From: Chrysophaeum taylorii
Taxonomy: Eukaryota; Sar; Pelagophyceae; Pelagomonadales; Pelagomonadaceae
Direction of reading: 5' to 3'
Assembly: GCA_029834535.1 (NCBI GenBank)
Contig: JAQMWT010000526.1
Coordinates: 310,001 to 374,000, forward strand
DNA length: 64,000 nt
In this document: piece after piece, positions 28,028-37,720 of the stretch
How positions within the stretch are numbered: position 1 is the first letter of the stretch
How the letters are laid out: each line of letters opens with the position of its first letter
The notes under the pieces: generated by a model
What the model was told of the DNA's origin: nothing
What the model saw: the letters and a program-made list of their open reading frames with translations, nothing else
Databases searched by the model: none
Translations under genes and position numbers: made by a program

Positions 28028-31000
28028 TTAGTGTAATTCTTGGCGGCGGCGCAGAAAGATTTGGAGGAGTGCCCAAAAGACGCGGACGACGACGTTGGTG
28101 GTGGTGATATCCCGCTGCGTACCGTTCAGAATGGCGGAGGAGGACGCCTCTCCCGGCGCGCCGAGGTCCGCGAAGGACGCGTCGCGGACGAGGGGCGAGT
28201 CGGCGTCGCGAACGTCGTCGGGAGAACCAACAACGCGAAGGGGTGAGATGTCGGGAGGCGGTGAAGGCGGCGCCGCGTAGTAAGCGTGCGGGCTCGCGGC
28301 GGCCTCGTAATCCAAACGTGCAGGGTTGCTCGTCTCCGTTGGCGCGGGCGGGCTGGCGAATACTATTTCGTCGTCTGGAGTTCTCGGAGAATCGGAAAGG
28401 TCGATGTGCTTGTTGCCAAAGAAAATCTCCGTGATGCGTCGGGGGGATTCGTCGTCCGGCGTGAGCGGCTGCCATTTTCCCGGCGTGAGCGCGTCGTCTC
28501 TCGGGCGCCTCTCCGGCTCGGGGGTCTTTGTCTTTACGAGCGCGAGCTCGTCCTCGGCGAAAGTAGTCTCAGGAGTTGCGGGGTCGCTCGACGTATCGAT
28601 AGTAGACTTGGTGTGTGGAGTCTCCTCGAGAAATCTTTTGGTGTGCGTCGTCGGCATATCTGGCGTCGCATTTTTCGCGACGAGCGCGCGGTCGTCGTCG
28701 TCGTCGTCGTCGTCGCGTAGAGAAGGAGTAGTAGCCATGCGGTGATCTTCGTCCTCGGCGGTGGTCAGCTCCTCCAAGTCCGCTCTTCTCGATTCGGGAG
28801 GATGGACGAGGTTTTCCGTCGTCGAGACATCACCGTCGTCGTCGGGCGTCTCCACTCGCGGAAGCGTCCGTTTTTCGCTCGTCGCCGCGGCAGGCGGATT
28901 TGCCGGCGGCGGCCAATTTGGTGAAGAAGAAGAAGACGAAGAAGACCACCAAGCCACGGTCGTCGCCGCCGCGGGGGAAGAAGGGTCGACGAGCGCGAAG
29001 ACGGCGAGGCAGTCGTCGAAGAGGTCCGCGCGCGGCGCGAGGTAGTCGCTCGGGCGCTTACCGTCGGCGTCGAGCATGGCAGCCGCTCGAGGTGCCGCGT
29101 CGAGCAGCGCTCTGATGAGGTCGGGCGCCGTCTCGAGTTTGGCAGACGAGGCGTCGAGCTGCGCGAGCGCGCGACACAGGAGGTGGAGAGGGTTCGCGGC
29201 GTCGAGGGTGCGCGGCGCGGCGGCCGCGGGCGCGTTGGCGGCGAGGAGCGCAGCGAGCATGCGGAGCGTGAGGACGGGCGGCGATACGGCGCAGAGTTGG
29301 TGGAGCGCGAGCTCTCCCGTCTCCGGCAACGCGTGCTCGGCGGCTCGCGCGTGGCTCTCGAGGAGGAGCTCGAGGCATCGCGCCGCGCGATGCGTGAGGA
29401 TCTCGTCGCATTCGGCGAAGCGAGGATCGCCAGCCGGGAGCCACTCGACGGGCGTGCGTTTGCCCTTGCCGCGGGCGCGGGTGGCGAGGGTCGCGACGTC
29501 CGGCGCCGCGCTCACGAGCGCTTCGAGGAGGCGCGCCGTCGCCGGACCTATCGCCTTGCGATTCGCGTTCGCCGCGAAATGCAGGGGCGTGTCGCCCGAC
29601 GAAGTTTTGAGGCCGACGGCGCGCGGGTTTTTGGCGAGGAGAGCGCGAAACGGATGCCAGGACGCGTCGCCGTCGTCGGCGCAGAGGGCCGTCGCGTGCC
29701 GTTGGACGAAGTGGTGGAGAGGCGTCCAGCCCGATTTGTTTCCGAGCACCAACGCCCGCGCCGGCGTGAGCGCCACGAGGCGCTCGAAAAATGGACCGTC
29801 GCCGGGAATTGCGTTCTCGAAAAAGTATTGGCACGCGCAATGCAACGGCGTCGCCCCGATCTCGTTTCGCGCCTCGAAGATGCTCGAGCGCGCCGACGGA
29901 ACCCATCGCTCGCGCAGGAGCTCGCCCGCGCGACAACACAACAGGTGGAGCGCCGTGTTCCCCTGTTTGTCCACCGCGAGCGCTTCCCTCTCGTCGTCGA
30001 CCTTGAAGAGCTCGGCCGCCATGAAGTCGCGCAGCAGCACGGCGCAGCACTCGGCGTAGCGTGGGTCGTCGCGCGGCAGGTGGTCCCACGGCCGCAGACC
30101 GCGCGAACACCGAGCCATCACGTCGAGGTCCACGACGACCACACCGTCGTCCTCATTATCCTCTTCCTCCGAGTTGCGGCGGCGACGCTTTATTATCTTG
30201 GACGTCTTCGGCGACGAGCAACTGAAGTTGGCAGCGTCGAGGAGCGCCCGGAGGTTGCGCGGAGTGTCGGCGGCGATGCCCTCCGCGTTCGCGCGGCACA
30301 GCAGCGACACGGGGGTATCGCCGCGCGCGCACCGCGCGCGTGCGACTTCCGGACGCGCGGCGAGGAGGGCCGTCAGGACTTGTGGGCAGGGTGCCGGCTT
30401 TTGATGCGCGCACAGCAAGTGGACGGGCGTCAGCCCGGCGCGATTCTCGACGAGAACCGCGTCCTCGTTTGCGCGAAGAAGAGCCGTGAGAACGTCGAGG
30501 TCCTGGTCGTCGGCGATACTAAGTTTCTGATGCTGCGCGAACGCGTGAAGAGGCGTGTTGCCTCCGGCATCTGTCGCGAAAGCTTCCGCGGGCCGCGCCT
30601 CGAGCGCGCGCTCCACGTACGCCCGGTGGTGAGCGCACACCAAGTGCAGCACCGTGCCCTCTTCCTCTTCGTCTTCATCGTCGTCTACTTCCTCATCTGG
30701 CGGCGGCGGCGGCGGCGGCGCTTCGGGTTCTCGTTCTTTCTGCTGTTGGTCCTCCTCCTCCTCCTCCTTCTTCTTCTCCTTCTTCTTCTTCTCATCCTTC
30801 TTCTTCTTCTTCTTCTTCTTCTTCTTCGGGGACGACGAGGAATTGTTGTCCTCGGGATCGTGATCGTCGTCGTCGAGTTTGTTCACAAGCTCGCCGAGCA
30901 GGATCTTGAGGCAGTCGTCAAAGAGGTCGTCGTGGCGCGGGAGGTAATCCCAGGCGTGCTTCCCTCGAGCGTCGCGGCGATACGCGGCACGGGGCGCCGC

Positions 31001-32827
31001 GGCGGCGAGTCGAGCGAGCACGGGCGGGACGGCGACGCCGATGGCGCGCGAACACGAACCGCAGACCAAGTGCACCGGGAAGGAGCGCGTCTCGTCTTGT
31101 GTGGCGACGCCCGCGACGTCCTCGATCTCGAGAATGCGCGCGATGACGGGGCCGGCAGCGTCGTCGTCGCAGGCGGCGCACGCGCGGTGGAGCGGCGTCC
31201 ACCCGGCGGCGTCGAACGAGCTCAGACTCGCCGGCGAGATAAGCTTGGCCAAAAAAGGCAAGGCGCAAGAATCGAGATGGCGCTGGGGATTCGAACAGAA
31301 GCGGTGGAGGGGCGTCGCACCGTCGGCGTCTCGGCGTTCGAGGCCACCGTCCCCTCCGATAGCGGCGACGACGCGGTCGCAGTACGGTTCGGGCAACGCG
31401 GCGCCCTCGAGGCCGGCCAGGACGTGGAGGAGCGTGCCATCGCGCGCGTCGCGGAAGGATCGCAGATGCTTCGTGTCCAGAGTCATCAGGGGGGTCTCCA
31501 ATATCGCGGCGCAACAGGGCGCGAAAAGATCGTCGGCGCGCGGGAGGTGGTCCCAGGGTCTGCGGTTGGCGCGGCACGCGGCGATCGCCGCGCGAGGCGA
31601 CGCGGCGCTGAATACTCGCAGGATCTCGACAGCTTTCGGGGATATTTTGCGACGTTGAGCGTAGCACGCGAGGTGGATGGGAGCGTCCTCGTCGACGCAG
31701 GTCCGCGCGCTCGCGGCGAGCGGGTTGGCATCGACGAGCGTCCGGAGGCTCGCGACCGTCGGATCGATTTGAAACTGCGCGAACAAGTGCAAGGCCGTCC
31801 AATCGTACGCGTCCTTCGCCTGGGCTGCCTCGGGTGATGCGCGCAGCAAACGACCCAACGCGTCCGTGTCGTTCCTTGCTTGGCCGAGGAACCGTTGATT
31901 CCGGCAAGCGACGTGCAGCGGGAGCCGGCCCTCCGAGTTTTGGCGCGTCGCCGACTCGGCGCCGCCGTCGCGCAACAGCACCTCGAGCAAGCCCTCAAAC
32001 TCCGCGGGAGCTCGGTGGCAGGCACAGAGCACGTGCAAGGGCGTGTCGCCCTCCTTATTCTGCTCCCCGAGCGCCGCCACGCCGCAGGCCTTCACGACAG
32101 CCTCGAGCTGCTCGGGCGCGACGTGGCGAGCGCAACGCGCGCACGCCAAATGCAAGAGCGTGTTGCCGTCGCCGTCGACGAATTCCTTGACCTCGTCGGA
32201 GGTGCACTTGGCGATCGCGGAAACGAGCTGCGAGATGTCGCCGCTCAGACACGCGGCCTCGAGGGGATGGGGCTCCCTGAACTTGCGGCACGCGTCCGCG
32301 TACGCGTCTTGAAGACGCTGCATCTGGCGGCACGCCTCGTCCTCGTTCCCAATGTTCTTGTCGGGATGGTATTTGAGGAGCATGGCCTTGTACTCGCGCC
32401 GCACGTCGGCGAGGCACGTCGCCTCGGCGAAAAACACGGGATCGTTCCGCCGCGGCGCGTCGCTGCGTCTCCCGACGGGGTCGTGCCACGGCGCCGCGCG
32501 CTGCTCGATCGACCCGAGGTGCGCCTCGACGTCGTCCTCCTCTTCCTCGAGCTCGCCGCCAAGCCCGCGACAATAGTGGTGCAGGGGAAGCCATCCGTCG
32601 TGGTCGGCCTCCGCCGCGGCCTCGGGGTGCGACTCGATCACGCGCTTGAGGTGCTCGGGCGCGACCCCGCTCACGCCGCCGACAAATCGGTGGAGAGCCT
32701 TGCGGCCGCGCTCGTCGACGCGGCTCGCGTCGAGAGCGTGCCGCGATGCGAGCCCCAGGCTCGACGTCCGCCGGTCCCGCGGCTTTGCGACGACATCGCC
32801 CTCGTCGTCGTCGTCGCCCGAGGCCAT
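28028..32827 (-). CDS. Giant ankyrin-repeat protein with internal J domain
   Basis: A 1599-residue protein from the ATG at 32827, with no intron seen. A J domain at about 131-185 has the catalytic HPD in LLKYHPDKNIGNEDEA (HPD at 154-156), so it should stimulate an HSP70 ATPase. Many ankyrin-type repeats lie on both sides, with the signature G-TPLH-A/L-C repeated (GNTLLHLACARC, GDTPLHVLCACH, GRLPLHVACRNQ, GATPLHRFC, GNTALHLLCC, GDTPLHFAAN). Units end in WDYLPRHDDLFDDCL or a close form, a repeat type seen in stramenopile multi-ankyrin proteins. A poly-Lys/Glu stretch (about 662-712) splits the repeats. The C-terminal 300 residues are acidic and disordered, then comes one hydrophobic segment, VVVRVFWALLQIFL, close to the end, as in tail-anchored proteins. 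Confidence 0.85.
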   Translation of the reverse strand: MASGDDDDEGDVVAKPRDRRTSSLGLASRHALDASRVDERGRKALHRFVGGVSGVAPEHLKRVIESHPEAAAEADHDGWLPLHHYCRGLGGELEEEEDDVEAHLGSIEQRAAPWHDPVGRRSDAPRRNDPVFFAEATCLADVRREYKAMLLKYHPDKNIGNEDEACRQMQRLQDAYADACRKFREPHPLEAACLSGDISQLVSAIAKCTSDEVKEFVDGDGNTLLHLACARCARHVAPEQLEAVVKACGVAALGEQNKEGDTPLHVLCACHRAPAEFEGLLEVLLRDGGAESATRQNSEGRLPLHVACRNQRFLGQARNDTDALGRLLRASPEAAQAKDAYDWTALHLFAQFQIDPTVASLRTLVDANPLAASARTCVDEDAPIHLACYAQRRKISPKAVEILRVFSAASPRAAIAACRANRRPWDHLPRADDLFAPCCAAILETPLMTLDTKHLRSFRDARDGTLLHVLAGLEGAALPEPYCDRVVAAIGGDGGLERRDADGATPLHRFCSNPQRHLDSCALPFLAKLISPASLSSFDAAGWTPLHRACAACDDDAAGPVIARILEIEDVAGVATQDETRSFPVHLVCGSCSRAIGVAVPPVLARLAAAAPRAAYRRDARGKHAWDYLPRHDDLFDDCLKILLGELVNKLDDDDHDPEDNNSSSSPKKKKKKKKKKDEKKKKEKKKEEEEEDQQQKEREPEAPPPPPPPDEEVDDDEDEEEEGTVLHLVCAHHRAYVERALEARPAEAFATDAGGNTPLHAFAQHQKLSIADDQDLDVLTALLRANEDAVLVENRAGLTPVHLLCAHQKPAPCPQVLTALLAARPEVARARCARGDTPVSLLCRANAEGIAADTPRNLRALLDAANFSCSSPKTSKIIKRRRRNSEEEDNEDDGVVVVDLDVMARCSRGLRPWDHLPRDDPRYAECCAVLLRDFMAAELFKVDDEREALAVDKQGNTALHLLCCRAGELLRERWVPSARSSIFEARNEIGATPLHCACQYFFENAIPGDGPFFERLVALTPARALVLGNKSGWTPLHHFVQRHATALCADDGDASWHPFRALLAKNPRAVGLKTSSGDTPLHFAANANRKAIGPATARLLEALVSAAPDVATLATRARGKGKRTPVEWLPAGDPRFAECDEILTHRAARCLELLLESHARAAEHALPETGELALHQLCAVSPPVLTLRMLAALLAANAPAAAAPRTLDAANPLHLLCRALAQLDASSAKLETAPDLIRALLDAAPRAAAMLDADGKRPSDYLAPRADLFDDCLAVFALVDPSSPAAATTVAWWSSSSSSSSPNWPPPANPPAAATSEKRTLPRVETPDDDGDVSTTENLVHPPESRRADLEELTTAEDEDHRMATTPSLRDDDDDDDDRALVAKNATPDMPTTHTKRFLEETPHTKSTIDTSSDPATPETTFAEDELALVKTKTPEPERRPRDDALTPGKWQPLTPDDESPRRITEIFFGNKHIDLSDSPRTPDDEIVFASPPAPTETSNPARLDYEAAASPHAYYAAPPSPPPDISPLRVVGSPDDVRDADSPLVRDASFADLGAPGEASSSAILNGTQRDITTTNVVVRVFWALLQIFLRRRQELH

Positions 32828-33033
32828 GCGCGCCGCAGGCAAAAAATCAAATCGTGATCGTGTGAACAACGGTGTCTAGGGTTTGAGCTTCAAGCGGGTT
32901 AGTGACCGCGCGAAATACTCGTCGGGTCCTTTTCGAGTCGGGGCGGTTCGGCGGTCGGATCAAGGGGTTAGTTAGTTAGTTAGTTAATTTATATCCCCTT
33001 CTTTGGTGGGGTTTGTATTATTATTACTGCCCA
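32828..33033. promoter_or_regulatory. Divergent promoter with TTAG run
   Basis: A 206-bp gap between divergent start codons. It holds TCTAGGGTTTGAGC near 32875 and a GTTAGTTAGTTAGTTAG run at 32967-32983, followed by an AT-rich TTTATATCCCC. Confidence 0.4.
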
Positions 33034-33720
33034 ATGGTCCGCGTCGGAATTATCTTTATGCATGGGCTCGGGGACACCCCGAGCGGGTGGGCGTCGCTGA
33101 AGCACCAGCTGGACCCCGTGCTTCGCGAGAAACTGGGGAGTGCCGCGAGCATCGAGTGGGAGTTTCCGGCGGCACCGCTGGCGGGGGTGACGATCAACGG
33201 CGGCACCGTGATGACCTCGTGGTTCGACATCGTGGACTGGCCAATCGGTCTCTCGGCGCGCGACGACGATGACGGCATGCGGGCCTCGGTCAGCAAGATC
33301 CACGAGGTCATCGCGGCGATGGAAGCGCGCGACGTGCCCGCGGGCAACATCGTCGTCGGCGGATTTTCTCAGGGCGGGGCCGTCGCGCTCAACGCGACCT
33401 ATCGCTACGGCAAGAAACTCGCCGCGTGCGTGTGCTTGAGCGGCTGGCTCCAGCAGAAGAATGAGTTCGAGGCCAAAGCCAAAGCGGGGCCGAATGCCCA
33501 GACGCCGCTCTTCTGGGGTCACGGTATCTTTGACGACATCGTCCTCGTCGAGCAACAGGAGCACGGCGCCGAGCTTATCAAAAAGGCGGGTGTTCCTGTT
33601 CTCGCGCGCGAGTACCGCACTTCCCACTCGAGCCACCCCCTCGAGATCGAGGACCTCGCGAGTTTTCTCCTCTCCGAAGCGTGGGCTCCTTCGAGCGGCG
33701 GCGGCGGCGGCGAGTGCTAA
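33034..33720 (+). CDS. Acyl-protein thioesterase / carboxylesterase (LYPLA-type)
   Basis: A 228-residue alpha/beta hydrolase of the acyl-protein thioesterase family, which removes palmitate from proteins or hydrolyses lysophospholipids. It shows FMHGLGDTPSGW (oxyanion loop), FPAAP and TSWFDIVDW, all typical. The nucleophile Ser is at about 112 in GGFSQGGAVAL, the Asp is in GHGIFDDIV (about 167) and the His is in the SHSSHP segment (about 198-203), where the family usually has GHSS or GH. There is no signal peptide. The start at 33034 puts VRVGIIFMHG at residue 2, which fits the family length. The stop is 38 bp from the stop of the convergent kinase gene. Confidence 0.92.
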   Translation: MVRVGIIFMHGLGDTPSGWASLKHQLDPVLREKLGSAASIEWEFPAAPLAGVTINGGTVMTSWFDIVDWPIGLSARDDDDGMRASVSKIHEVIAAMEARDVPAGNIVVGGFSQGGAVALNATYRYGKKLAACVCLSGWLQQKNEFEAKAKAGPNAQTPLFWGHGIFDDIVLVEQQEHGAELIKKAGVPVLAREYRTSHSSHPLEIEDLASFLLSEAWAPSSGGGGGEC

Positions 33721-33758
33721 AAATATATTATGTGCATGCAGACCATAAACAGAAGAGA

Positions 33759-36413
33759 TTACGGCAAAAAAATGTCGTCGCGAGACTTTCGCTCCTCCTC
33801 GACAACAGATTGGTGCTCGACGACGTCTAGGACGACCGGGCTGAAGACGGGGGGAGGCGGCGGGGGGGCTGCCGCCGCCGCCGCCGTGAGTCCTCCGGGA
33901 AGCGAGCGATACCGCCGTCCTCGAGGCGCGTCCTCCTCTTCCGACATCGAGGAGGCCACGCGGCTCGCGGGCGTGGCGTCGTCGGTGCCCTGACTGCCGC
34001 CGCTCTCTTGATGACGTCCTTCTCGTATTTTTTTTTTGTTCGGCGGCGGCGGCGGCGGCGGCGTCGTCTTCGAGTCCTGGCGGCGTCGAAGCTGGACGAG
34101 GATTTCGTGGATCTCGTCGAAGGTGGGCCGGGCCAAGGGGTCTCGGTGCCAGCAGCGGCGCATGAGGGCGACGAGGTGAGGGTCAAAATTCGGGTCATCG
34201 GTGTTGGGGCGGCCGTCCTCGAGGACTTTCTGGAAGAGGTTGTCGCAGCCGGGCCCCGGGTCCTCGCCGTACCAGTTGGTGCGGTGCGCCGAGATCTCCC
34301 AGAGCAATATGGCGTAGCTGTAAACGTCGATCTTGCGGTCGTAGGATACCGTACCGCCGCGCACCAGGAGCTCGGGCGCCATGAAGAGCGGCGTCCCAAC
34401 TTGAGTCGTGAGGAACTTGTCGCCGCGACGGCGCGACGCCGCCGCCGCCGCCGGAGACGCGTCGTCGTCGTCGTCGCCGTCGCTTTGACTATTGTCGTTT
34501 TTTCCGTCCGAGGCGCCAGGGCGCCAGCGGTCGAAGAAGAATCCTCGTCGGAAGTCGAAGAACTTCGCAGCGGCGAGGATGGCCGCCGAACGATAGGTGG
34601 GGCGGCGAGCGCGGCGGGATCGTCGGTTCGAGGAGGAGGAAACCCTCGTCGGACGCGGGGGAGGCGCGAGGCTCGGGGGTTTCTCGAGAAGGACGCGCGA
34701 GGTGCCCAAGTCGGCGACCTTAAATTTGAAATTGAGGGGGTGGAGCGTCCGGCGCTCGGTGTCGACGAGGACGTTGGCCGACTTGAGGTCGCGGTGCGTG
34801 ACGCGCACGGCGTGCATGTACCTGAGCGCGTCGGCGACGTGTCTGGCGACGCGGCGCGCGAGCGCCGGTCGATACATGGGGAATATCGAGGCACGGCGCT
34901 CGTCGCCGAGAATGTCGAAGAGGGACCCACCATCGAGGTACTCGGTGACGAGACACGGGCCGAGTCGCGGAGACTCGGCGATGCCGTACGACAAGACGAT
35001 GCGCCGGTGGACGAGCTTCGCGACCCGGTAGGCTTCGGTCCTGAGGAGCTCGAGCTGGTGTCGGACCCAGGTGATCGCCTCGACGTCCTCGTCGCCCGTG
35101 TCGTAGGGCGAAAAAGACTTGACGGCCACCTCGCGGACTCCGGCGTCCAGGAGCTGCCGGCCGCACGAGACGTGGCCCGCGCCCAGCCTCCGCACCGTGC
35201 CGAACGTGCCGCGTCCGACGACGGGCGCGTCCAGGAGCGCCGCGTCGTCGACGCGGATCAGGTGGAGCGGCGCGATCGACTGCGCCCACGGCGCGTAGGC
35301 CCCGGGAGGCACGCCGCCGCCGGCGGGCAGGTGCGTCGCGAGCTCGAGGCTACTTTGTCGTCTCGCCGACGCGGGCGAGTCGGCGTCGATAATAATTTCG
35401 CCGTCGTCGTCGGCGGCCGCGCGGTCTCTCTCGCGTCGTCGTCGTTGGCGGTCCTCTTCGAAATCGGCCCACGGCGAGTTCGAGAAGAAGGCCACCGCGT
35501 CGAGCGCCCCGAGCACCGCTAAGCTGCACTCCATGGTGCTCCGGACGAGGGGCCACGCGCCTTTCGTGCGCCTTTTGCCGCCGCAAAAAGGACGACGACG
35601 ACTGAGCGAGTACAAGAATATGCAGGCGAGGACGACGAAGAGGGTCCTGACGGCGTGCGCGAGGGCGACCAGCGAAATAGCGCGTCGCACGCGGCGGGCC
35701 TCGGCGCGCGGGTACGAAGCACCGGCGCGGAGCGCGACCTGCCTGCACATGACGAGCGACGCGATCGTCGCGGCGCAAGCGCCGAGCGCGACGACGACGA
35801 GCGCCGATTCGGCGAAGTGCCAGGCAAAGGATACGAGGGCAGCCAGGACGTAGGTGGCCGCAATCGTCAGGCGCACGCGGAGGCGCAGGGTGTCGGTGCG
35901 GAGGGCGACGGCGAGGCCCGGCCACCGCTCGTCCTCGGTCGGTCGCGCCTCGAGGTCGGCGACGTCCTCGAGGGACCCGAGCGCAGCGATGCGGGTCGTC
36001 TTGGACTCCTCGGGCGGGGAGGCCGTCTCCTTACGACGAAGCCGTCCCCCACCCCCAACGCTCGCGTGGACGAGCCTCGTCGAGACCGTGGCGAAGACGC
36101 ACGTCGCGAAAAACGCAGCGTACGCGACGCCGAAATGAACGTCGCGAGCTCGCGTCTTGAGGGACTGCGCGAGCGCGACGACGCCGCCCGAGGCGAGGGA
36201 CGCCGCCAGCACGGCATCCGTCACACCGACGCTCGTGATCGGGTCGCTCACCGCGCTCCCCAAGGATCGCGTCGCCAAGAGGTACGAGACGACGGCGATC
36301 GAACCGACAAAACTCACGCCACACAGCGCCAGGAACAAGCAACACAACGGCACCGGAGCGTCGACGCACAGGTAAAACAGCGCGCACGACGCCTCATCCC
36401 TACCGCCGCGCAT
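33759..36413 (-). CDS. Multi-spanning (7TM-like) TKL protein kinase
   Basis: An 884-residue protein with about six or seven hydrophobic helices in the first 290 residues and a cytosolic kinase domain at about 400-790. Kinase motifs seen: GRGTFGTVRRLG (Gly loop), EVAVKSF (Lys), THRDLKSANVLVD (catalytic loop, HRD), VADLGTSR (DLG in place of DFG) and GTPLFMAPELL, then DVYSYAILLWEIS and CWHRDPLARPTFDEI, which place it in the tyrosine-kinase-like group. Between DLG and APE lies a Ser/Arg/Asp-rich insert of about 100 residues. Membrane-spanning TKL kinases of the GPCR-like type are known in oomycetes and Dictyostelium. The start is the ATG at 36413, 115 bp from the divergent PX-GOLD gene. Confidence 0.85.
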   Translation of the reverse strand: MRGGRDEASCALFYLCVDAPVPLCCLFLALCGVSFVGSIAVVSYLLATRSLGSAVSDPITSVGVTDAVLAASLASGGVVALAQSLKTRARDVHFGVAYAAFFATCVFATVSTRLVHASVGGGGRLRRKETASPPEESKTTRIAALGSLEDVADLEARPTEDERWPGLAVALRTDTLRLRVRLTIAATYVLAALVSFAWHFAESALVVVALGACAATIASLVMCRQVALRAGASYPRAEARRVRRAISLVALAHAVRTLFVVLACIFLYSLSRRRPFCGGKRRTKGAWPLVRSTMECSLAVLGALDAVAFFSNSPWADFEEDRQRRRRERDRAAADDDGEIIIDADSPASARRQSSLELATHLPAGGGVPPGAYAPWAQSIAPLHLIRVDDAALLDAPVVGRGTFGTVRRLGAGHVSCGRQLLDAGVREVAVKSFSPYDTGDEDVEAITWVRHQLELLRTEAYRVAKLVHRRIVLSYGIAESPRLGPCLVTEYLDGGSLFDILGDERRASIFPMYRPALARRVARHVADALRYMHAVRVTHRDLKSANVLVDTERRTLHPLNFKFKVADLGTSRVLLEKPPSLAPPPRPTRVSSSSNRRSRRARRPTYRSAAILAAAKFFDFRRGFFFDRWRPGASDGKNDNSQSDGDDDDDASPAAAAASRRRGDKFLTTQVGTPLFMAPELLVRGGTVSYDRKIDVYSYAILLWEISAHRTNWYGEDPGPGCDNLFQKVLEDGRPNTDDPNFDPHLVALMRRCWHRDPLARPTFDEIHEILVQLRRRQDSKTTPPPPPPPNKKKIREGRHQESGGSQGTDDATPASRVASSMSEEEDAPRGRRYRSLPGGLTAAAAAAPPPPPPVFSPVVLDVVEHQSVVEEERKSRDDIFLP

Positions 36414-36528
36414 CGGGGGGTGGGTTTTTTCGTGGCGTGAAGAAGCCGCCGCCACCCATAATAATACTAATAATAATATTCTATCGGGAGCAAGGAAAGA
36501 GCGGTACGTTGATCACTCCTTCCTTACT

Positions 36529-37688
36529 ATGGATGATGTCGGGTCTGCGCGCGCGTCGTCGACGTCGACGCGGCTCGACGGGCGCGGGCTGCTCGACTGC
36601 AGCGTCGAGTCTTACGAGAGGCTGAACGACGGGTCGCTCGCCGAGGAGCACGTGTTCGTGATTCGCGTCTGGTGCGAGCGCACGTACACGTACGCTATCC
36701 GGCGCACGGCGATGGACTTTATGATCCTCAACGCGGCCCTGCGGAAACGTTTCCCGCGCGCGGGGCTTCCCGAAGTTCCCATTGCGGGGGCCATCAAGGC
36801 GCGACGGTCCCTGGCGCTCGGCGGGGGGGTCGGCGTCGCGCTGGTGCGCGACCGTCTCGTCGTTCTCAGGCCGCCGCAGCAGCAAAAGCCGCGCGGCGGC
36901 GTCCCCCAGCAGCGATCCTCGATGTTTTCGTCGTCGGGCTACGACACCGACTCTGGGGGGGGGGTGGTCACCGCCCCCAAAAAAGCCCACGCGAAAAAGT
37001 CGACGTCGACGCTCGTCGTGACGGACGCGTCGGACGCGTCGTCGATGGCGTCGTACCGCCAGCCCCTCGAAAGATGGCTCCGCGAGCTGATGGGGGTCTC
37101 GGAGGTGGTCGGGGCCGAGGAGCTCATCTGGTGGCTCGGGGACGTCGGCGAGGACGTCGACGAAGTCCTCGTTACCGAAGCGGATTTCGCGCTCGAGGAC
37201 GAGCCCGTAAGACGCGCCGTCGTGCGCCACGGCGCCTCCTTCGACATCGAGCTCCGCGTGCCGCGAGGCCACTTTCTCGTCTGGAGCTTCGCATCGAGGC
37301 CCCGCGACGTCGCTTTCTCGCTCGAGTGCGACGGCCGCGAGGCTCGGACCTACGAACGCGTTCCGTCGCACGAGAGGCTCTTCCAGGGCGTTTGGGAAAA
37401 CGCGGTCTACTCGCCGCGCGGCGCCTCGGAGGACGGCGTCGACGTCGACGCCCTCGTGAGTAATTCGCAGGTCTCGCTGGTTACCGTGCGCTGGGGCAAC
37501 GAGTACGCCAAATGGCGCGACAAGCGCGTCTACTACCAGATTGCCGTCCTGTCTCCGCGCGCCCTCGACGTCGCGCGCCGACGACACCGCGAAAAGGCCG
37601 AGCTCGAGGCCGAGCGCGATGCGCACCGCGAGGCCCTCGAGCGCGTCGCCAAAAAGCTCGCGACCAACGCGATCCACGACGACGACGA

Positions 37689-37720
<32 letters not shown>

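Noticed and set aside
29183-31837. 884-residue + strand frame opposite the ankyrin gene
   Set aside because: No domain and poly-Leu runs from CTT/CTC triplets; the - strand shows regular ankyrin repeats and a J domain.
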